Source of the DNA: Heterocephalus glaber
Lineage: Eukaryota; Chordata; Mammalia; Rodentia; Bathyergidae
Direction of reading: 5' to 3'
NCBI RefSeq assembly: GCF_000247695.1
Contig: NW_004624743.1
Location: 1,340,113 to 1,404,112 of the forward strand
DNA: 64,000 nt
The notes below the pieces were generated by a model. That model did no database searches, was not told where the DNA came from, and worked only from the letters and a program-made list of their open reading frames with translations. Below, piece after piece: positions 59,001 through 64,000 of this stretch. The position numbers and the translations under genes are program-made. How positions within the stretch are numbered: position 1 is the stretch's first letter; each line of letters begins with the position of its first letter.

Positions 59001-61332
59001 ATTTTTCACTGTTCTGTGTTTGCGGTACACAGCGATGGCATTCATGGGGCCTTGGTGCATGCACAGAACGCATCTTCAGGCCTTTCAGCCCCTCCCCTCC
59101 CCTGCCCCCACCTCTCAGTCCCTTGGCATTTGCAAAAGATCCATCTCCCTGTCTCCTGTTGTCCATCTGTTGTTGTTTGTGGTTCTTTTTGGCCATGGAC
59201 CCAGAGCCTTGCACTCAGAGGCAGGTGCTCCCGAATCCTCCCAGGCCCAGAGGTCGTGTTCGGCATCACACCAAGGCCCAGCAAGCAGTGCCGTTAAGGC
59301 TGTGGCCCTGCCCACCAGGACTGGATGGGACCGAGAGGAGCATTGCCCTTTAACTCAGCTCCATTGTAATGCACCTTCTGTTCCGTCATTGCAGTACCTA
59401 GTGTGTGCCTGCAAAAGAGGAGGATAAAGGAGGAAGTGCCTAGCACCTCCTCAGTGACCTCAGCCCTAGGGCAACTGTGGGGCAGACCTCCACCTCCCCC
59501 TTGCCATCAGCAACACAGGCCTTCCTTCCCTCTCCTTACTCTGAACATTTTAAAATCAAGTGTTCGTAGATTTATAGTCATGGACGTATAGCTCCTGTAG
59601 GCGGTAGCTTCTTCTAGTAATAGAAATACTGTTTCCTAAATTTTAAAGAAAAGAGAATTCCTACTTATCAGAAATGTAGCTGCTAAACTACTATATCCAC
59701 TTGGAATTTCCGTAAATGTTCCTTACCTCGCCATACTTTACAGCCTAGGTTTTGATAGAGTTTAGGCTGATTATTTAGAAATTTTCTCTCTGAGCTGTTT
59801 ATGAATAGTTTATTTTCTGCATGTCTTAACATGATTTATAAAGTCAGCTTTACTACTGCTTCTACTTTAGGTAAAATGTGTAAGTAATTTAGACTAGCCA
59901 AAAAGAAAACTGAAGTTAATTATCACTTACACAACTAGTAAATAACAGCCACCTTTTCTTGGAAAAGAAAAATTAAGTTAACATAAATAGAAAGTCTCGG
60001 CTTGTAAAGAATATTAGGTCCAGATGTGGTGCATACCTGTAATCTCAGTACTCTGAGAGGGTGAGTCAGGAATATTACATGTTCAAGCTCATCCTGGGCA
60101 ACTTAGAGACTTAGTGAAATCATGTCTCAAAATTAAAAGCAAAAAAAAGGATTGAGATGTAGCTCAGTACCTAGGCCTGGTTTCAGCCCTCAGTACCACA
60201 AATGAATAAATAAATGAACCATACAAAAAGAATATTAATGACCCAGTTGTACCTGAAAGACAAGCCTTAGACTATTTAAAGTAAATAAAAATAGTGTCAA
60301 ATTTGTGTCTTTGCATTGGTGAGATTAGTAGAACCTCTTTCTTCTTTTTTATGTGCTGGGGACTGAACCCAGGGCCTCATGCCTACTAAGCTCACGCTGT
60401 ACCACTGGGCTACACCCCTGGCTCCAGTAGGGCATGTTTTTTGCTATTCTTAGTTTTTGAAACAGGATCTCATGATGTAGTCTAGGTAGGCCTTGAACTG
60501 GCGATCCTCCTGCATCAGCCTCTCAAGTGCTAGGATCGCAGGCATGTACCACCATGCCTGCTGGGCATGAATTTTTTTTTTTTGTATTAAATTCTTTTAT
60601 TGGTACATTGTAGGTATACAACACAATTACATTTCTCATTGGGAATTGTACCTTTACATAATGCATCTTGGTTCTTATTTTTTCCCCATTCCTAGCCCTC
60701 CCTTCATGCCCTCCACCCTTCCCTATTTACAAAGACTTGATTTCCATTTTTTCCATTTCTTATCATTTTTTCCTTTCCCTTCTTTCCTTTCCCCTGTGCC
60801 TCCCACTACCCCTACCCCTTTGGACCTTTTCTTCCTATTTTACATTATCGATTATTCATTCTAATCATTGGTACATTTTAGGTATACAATATAATGACAT
60901 TCATCATTGGAAATTTGCACCTTTACATAGTCTCTCTTGGTTCTTGTTTTTCACCTTTGCCCAGCCCTCTCTTCAACCCCTGGGCATGAATTTTTAATCT
61001 ACATTTTCCACTCAAATTATTTTCTGGCCTTAAGTGATCTTTTAATTCACTCTGAATCTAAATGGAAATTTTCATGAATTATCTGTGAATTTCCCTCTGA
61101 ATTGTCTATAGATTTACCTATTCATAGGTAATTAAGTTTTTTAATTGATTTTCCAGAGTCCAGTCAGAAACTTAAATTTCTTCCTTCTCCTTTCAGGGTA
61201 CAGTTGGGCGATGGTGAGAGAGATGGAATCCATATGTGATGGGCTGAGTCAGCCTGTGACCTTCCCTGTCCGGGCGGCGTTGGTCAAACAGTCCTGTCCC
61301 CAGTTACTCTGGCTGCTAAAGAGATCAGACAG
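49769..61332 (+). CDS. FAM151B: FAM151B, menorin-like family protein (5 exons; 3' end outside window)
   Basis: Coding exons: 49769-49793, 52237-52362, 54671-54836, 58134-58351, 61197-61332; all junctions are GT-AG and in phase, giving 223 codons plus two bases. The product begins MAAPAAGRGCWSENILDYFL and continues with DGAEITWYHGANH, HMVEADVLL, VMAHPPD, KGIKLDFKS, RPVWINADVLPGPSG, TLSLGWTTGWHP and SQPVTFPVRAALVKQSCPQL. These match FAM151B; roughly 50 C-terminal residues should sit in an exon right of the window. The family carries the menorin-like domain (formerly DUF2181), related to the PLC-like/GDPD phosphodiesterase superfamily. H37 or H41, E57-x-D59, H76 and K101/D103 could form the metal and catalytic site (inference by analogy). 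Mouse Fam151b is reported as needed for photoreceptor survival; its substrate is not known to me. The start ACCATGG is an ideal Kozak context inside a CpG island. Confidence 0.93.
50220..50590 (-). mobile_element. Probable old L1 fragment
   Basis: AT-rich text (gggctgcataatgttccatt, then ttataaataatactgcagta) resembles the - strand of an old L1 ORF2 end. No frame is preserved. Confidence 0.45.
50606..50754 (-). repeat. B1-like SINE
   Basis: A - strand unit with an internal partial duplication (aggctggtcttgaactcact and aggctggcctcaaactcaca). Confidence 0.85.
50890..51400 (+). mobile_element. L1 3'-end fragment
   Basis: gaatgctattcattcctaaa, ggatgagcctggagaacatc and actgagtgaagtaagccagg are typical of the + strand L1 ORF2-to-3' UTR region. 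Confidence 0.6.
52237..52362 (+). other. FAM151B: FAM151B exon 2 (9-51)
   Basis: 126 nt, acceptor GCAG at 52236 and donor GTGAGT at 52363. It encodes CWSENILDYFLRNHQIATED, GAEITWYHGANHRAQLEEAL and S. Confidence 0.93.
52584..52682 (-). repeat. Old ID-like SINE
   Basis: cccaggactgggggtggaac ... aagctgcaccccagcctcc. Confidence 0.65.
52690..53010 (-). mobile_element. Old L1 fragment
   Basis: ggataaacattggtgttgtt, ctagtggaattgctgagtgg and gaggaactgccgtatttccc are typical of the - strand L1 ORF2 3' region. Confidence 0.6.
53227..53311 (+). repeat. ID-type SINE
   Basis: A complete + strand element, with tagtaggc after it and tagtaggca before it. Confidence 0.88.
54671..54836 (+). other. FAM151B: FAM151B exon 3, CpG-rich (51-106)
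   Basis: 166 nt, acceptor CACAG at 54670 and donor GTATGC at 54837. It encodes AAHMVEADVLLASTGAERGR, PVMAHPPDTHSDTTLRAWLA and AVALSDKGIKLDFK. E57, D59, H76 and K101/D103 are the candidate active-site residues. CpG density is very high for an exon 4.9 kb from the promoter. Confidence 0.93.
55785..56310 (-). mobile_element. L1 3'-end fragment split by an ID SINE
   Basis: The pyrimidine-rich 3' UTR is followed by ttatttcacctaacgttatg and gtagtgctccattgtgttaa, the same order as in the 38370 L1. The ID SINE at 56014-56100 has inserted with a tttaagctgt duplication. Confidence 0.6.
56014..56100 (+). repeat. ID-type SINE
   Basis: A complete + strand element, with tttaagctgt on both sides. Confidence 0.9.
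56316..56397 (-). repeat. ID-type SINE
   Basis: A complete - strand element, with cttgtttattctt on both sides; inverted to the SINE at 56014-56100. Confidence 0.9.
56970..57126 (-). repeat. B1-like SINE
   Basis: A - strand unit, same internally duplicated form as at 50606 (gctgggattacaggcttgtg). Confidence 0.85.
58134..58351 (+). other. FAM151B: FAM151B exon 4 (106-179)
   Basis: 218 nt, acceptor CCCAG at 58133 and donor GTGATC at 58352. It encodes LAAVEPAMILLDAVRGRLQR, PVWINADVLPGPSG and TSFFPAVTLSLGWTTGWHPK. Confidence 0.94.
58985..59200 (-). mobile_element. L1 3' UTR fragment
   Basis: cttggtgcatgcacagaacg through cagtcccttggcatttgcaa parallels the 3' UTR piece near 55815-55910. Confidence 0.5.
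60018..60227 (+). repeat. B1+ID dimer SINE
   Basis: B1 unit then ID unit with a short tail. The sequence aaagaatatta occurs just before it and just after it, as a target duplication. Confidence 0.8.
60224..60457 (+). repeat. Duplicated segment, copy A (probable source)
   Basis: From caaaaagaatattaatgacc to the middle of a SINE dimer, this stretch reappears at 62098-62334 with five substitutions and one 3-bp insertion. In this copy the ID part of the SINE is joined to its B1 part (to 60571), whereas copy B stops mid-element, so copy A is likely the original. Confidence 0.85.
60346..60571 (-). repeat. B1+ID dimer SINE
   Basis: ID unit (gtaccactgggctacacccc) joined to a B1 unit (ttttgaaacaggatctcatg ... 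gcatgtaccaccatgcctg). The ID half recurs in copy B at 62219-62302. Confidence 0.8.
60575..60985 (-). mobile_element. L1 3' end with internal duplication
   Basis: The poly-T at 60571-60581 marks the tail. The motif ttggtacattgtaggtatac near 60601 recurs as ttggtacattttaggtatac near 60870, each followed by related text, so the 3' UTR carries two diverged copies about 270 bp apart. Confidence 0.6.
61197..61332 (+). other. FAM151B: FAM151B exon 5 (179-224)
   Basis: 136 nt, acceptor TTTCAG at 61196 and donor GTAGGT at 61333. It encodes YSWAMVREMESICDGLSQPV, TFPVRAALVKQSCPQLLWLL and KRSD. The exon ends two bases into a codon; no continuation exon was found up to 64000. Confidence 0.93.
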
Positions 61333-61562
61333 GTAGGTATGTGTTAGTCTGACAGCTAGGGTGTGCATGTGCATGTGAGAGACAGATCATTCACGGGCAG
61401 CATGTGAAAAAGAAACAGGGGAGAGAACTGACTGTGTGTGTGCCCAACCCCTCCCTGAGTCCTAGTGCCAGGTTGAACCTGCACTAACTCAACGCCGTGT
61501 CTCCCACCCAACTCTGCACAGAACCTTGTACACATAAAAGATGCCCAGTAAATGTTGTCATC

Positions 61563-62960
61563 TGTTACAGCTTGTATCTAGATGTCCCCCAAAACCTCAT
61601 GAGGCCATAGGTGGGGCTTTTCAGAGGTGGCTGGATCTAGAGCGTGTGATGCTAAGATTGATTCATGGTACAATGGTAAGGTTAAGGGCACTAGGATTGA
61701 GAGTGTGAGTGCTACCCTGGAAAAGATATAAGGGACAGATAGAGGCTTGTTGCTGGTCACTTGGACTTGCCATTGCTGCTTTTGCTGTTTTCTGCCTGCC
61801 ATGAACTGTTTTTCCTATGTGATGCCCCTCTGCTGTGCCATCTGCCTTGGAGCCAGCCAACTATTGACAGAAACTTCTACAAACTGTGAGCTAAATAAAC
61901 CCTTTCTCCTGTAACTTTGGTGTCAAATATTTTTCTCAGTAATGAGAAAAGTGACTAAAATAGAATTTGGTACCAGGAGTGGGGTTGTTGCTGGAACTGT
62001 GCCTGACCATGTGGTTCAGGAGCCTTTCATACTGGCTTATGGAAAGAGTTTGGAAAGATTTGGAGATGGCAGCCAAAAAAGTAGCCCTGGTATGCCTCAA
62101 AAAGAATATTAATGACCCAGTTGTACCTGAAAGACAAGCCTTAGACTATTTAAAGTAAATAAAAATAGTGTCAAATTTGTGTCTTTGCACTGGTGAGATT
62201 AATAGAACCTCTTTCTTCTTTTTTATGTGCTGGGGACTGAACCCAGGGCCTCATGCCTGCTAAGCTCATGCTGTACCACTGGGCTACACCCCTGGCCCCA
62301 GTAGGGCATGTTTTTTGCTATTGTTCTTAGTTTGTACTTAGTTGTACTTGATGGGAGAGTCTAGTTAGAGCTCAGAAGACCGGAATGCTGGTAGAAATAC
62401 TGCTGGTAAATACCAGACTCAGGAGGTTTCTGTTGGGAAAGGCTGCATTGTCTGTTGGAAACTAGAACATGTGTGTTATACCTTGGCTGAAAGTTTGTCT
62501 GCATTTTGGTCATGTCTAGAGATTTTGCTGGAGACTGAGATTAAGGGTGGTGGCCTAATGAATCTTGCAGAAGAAATTTCAAGGCAGTGTGCTGCTCGAT
62601 TTTGGACTTGCTTTGGTCTCATTACCTTTTCCCTTCTTTGTACCTTTTGGAATGAAAATGTCTATGTTGTGCTATTGAATGTTGGAAGCATTTAACTTCC
62701 TTTTCATTTGTACAGGGGCTTGCAGCTAAGCGCTTGCTTTAAATCTCAGAGGAGACTTTGGACTTCGACTTTTTAGCAATGCTGAAACTGTTAGGCCTTT
62801 AGCAACTCTTAGAGATAGACTGAATGCCTTTTGCATAAATGGTTGCGCATGAGTCTCTGGAGGGCCAGCGGTGGAATGTTACAGCTGTGTCTCGATGTCC
62901 CCCAAAGCCTCATGCAGTCATAGGTGAGGCCTTTTCGGAGGTGGCTGGCTGGGCCACTCC
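61563..62960 (+). mobile_element. LTR retroelement (ERVL/MaLR-like): 5' LTR, internal part, truncated 3' LTR
   Basis: The 5' LTR runs from TGTTACAGC at 61563 to about 61963 and carries AATAAA near its end. It is followed by ttggtaccaggagtgggg, resembling a primer-binding site of the ERVL/MaLR group. Internal sequence follows without recognisable gag or pol genes. At 62877 a second TGTTACAGC restarts the LTR (cgatgtcccccaaagcctcatg matches the 5' copy) but stops after about 80 bp. Bases 62098-62334 inside it are not retroelement but a copy of 60224-60457. The LTR at 47754-48175 is of the same family. Confidence 0.7.
62098..62334 (+). repeat. Duplicated segment, copy B (inside LTR retroelement)
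   Basis: About 98 percent identical by eye to 60224-60457. It interrupts the internal part of the 61563 LTR element and ends in the middle of the ID/B1 dimer that is complete in copy A. Confidence 0.85.
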
Positions 62961-64000
62961 TGCTTTGGGCTGGTCATGCTGGCGTTCACTTTGTAATCAT
63001 TTGTTAGGATCCTCCATTACGTTTTATGTATCGTGTGTGTCGTGTGTGTGCTTATGTATCATGTATGTTTTCCACAATAAAGGTAGGTTTGCCAAGGAAG
63101 CCCAAGAGTTGGCTTGAGCGAGAACAGTTTGAGATCCCCTTCGGCAGTTTCATTTTCCCATTTCGGCTTAGCCACACATGGCCCTGACAAGCTCTCCCCT
63201 TCACTGAGCCATGCTGTCTGTGTCAGCCTAAGGCTGTCAGCAGGGTGCCGGGGAAACTAACAGGTCCCCTGTCAGCACAAGCACAGGGTTGAGAGCTCCT
63301 TTCCCTTCCTGCTGCGGCGCACAGCGCTCACCCGCCCATCACAGCGCTGCGCTGCCCTTTGTCGCGGTCGGAAGCAGTCACCTTCCTGAGGCTTCAGCCT
63401 CACAGCTGTCTCCTGTCACCCCAGTGCAGGAAACCCAGAGTCTGCCTGGATGGGGAAATGGGGAAATGGACATGAAACTTCCCCGGCTTGGCATTCCTGA
63501 GACACGGGGCAGCGGTGGGGTCGCTGGGAGGGCCGAGTGTGCGGTAAGAGTAAGCCTTCAGTGCTGGGCAGATTCACGCAGCGCAAGACTCGCGTGTGCT
63601 GTTGTTTAACTGCAGAAATGGATCTGAATTTATTCTGTGTGCTGTTCGTAGACATCTCCTGGAATCCTCGTACCTCACACAAAAGCTACCCCAAGGGACA
63701 GAGGGGCCACCGCAGGCCGTTGCGGGTGTCATGTTGGGAGGGTCACTGCCGCACACCCGTGATGGGCAGGCCCAAGCCCAGCCACCTTCGGTGGGGACAC
63801 CTCCCTGATGTGCAGGCTCCTCACTTCCTTTCCAAATCTGATCCATTTTGGGGACCCTCTGGGTTTCTAGCCCTGCTCCATTCACAGGGAACAGTTAGGC
63901 AGCGTGACAATAGCTCTGCGGATATTTTTGATGTTGATAAAGCAGTGAAATAGGAAACATAGTTACACCATCCCTAATGACTTTTTAATCCATGTACCTT
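62961..64000. other. FAM151B last intron in window, nothing recognised
   Basis: I looked for the final FAM151B exon to the right edge and did not find sequence that would continue the protein. A short (gtgt)n tract occurs near 63030-63052. Confidence 0.45.

Overview
The window is vertebrate nuclear DNA from a placental mammal, almost certainly a rodent. Coding exons are short and separated by long introns with GT-AG boundaries. The background is full of tRNA-derived ID-type SINEs, B1-like (7SL-derived) monomers, B1+ID dimers, L1 fragments and LTR pieces. The mix of young ID elements with B1+ID dimers argues for a rodent outside the mouse-rat group (a castorimorph or sciuromorph is possible). 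I cannot name the species from sequence alone.

Two protein-coding genes lie head to tail on the + strand. ZFYVE16 (endofin, an early-endosome FYVE-domain scaffold) has all 17 coding exons here, from ATG 6801 to TGA 42028-42030. The joined reading frame is open through every junction and encodes 1552 residues. The first bases of the window look like the end of its GC-rich non-coding first exon. FAM151B (menorin-like family) starts in a CpG island at 49769. Its first five coding exons run to 61332, and the C-terminal exon lies beyond the right edge. The order ZFYVE16 then FAM151B is the same as on human chromosome 5q14, so this is the orthologous locus.

Layout: 1-6762, first intron of ZFYVE16, with SINEs, an old antisense L1 and a small hAT transposon. 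6763-42030, the ZFYVE16 coding exons; the 7.3-kb intron at 27022-34348 holds nested insertions (an old L1 split by a processed KRAB zinc-finger retrocopy and by a solo LTR), and the intron at 36856-41868 holds a 3.3-kb antisense L1. 42031-49590, 3' UTR and intergenic DNA, with an RPL21 processed pseudogene, old L1 pieces, an LTR and an inverted pair of ID SINEs. 49590-64000, the FAM151B CpG island and the gene, with more SINEs, L1 3' ends and an LTR retroelement that contains a near-identical copy of a segment 1.9 kb upstream.

I found no undescribed molecular system. The points most worth a second look are the nested insertion histories: a hAT element with a perfect 8-bp target duplication, the KRAB-ZNF retrocopy with a perfect 16-bp duplication, the 0.23-kb recent segment copy, and 5' fragments of U6 and U2 snRNA. 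Also notable are isolated CpG-rich exons in both genes. The two protein-coding genes are neighbours rather than members of one pathway, and nothing in the sequence links their functions.
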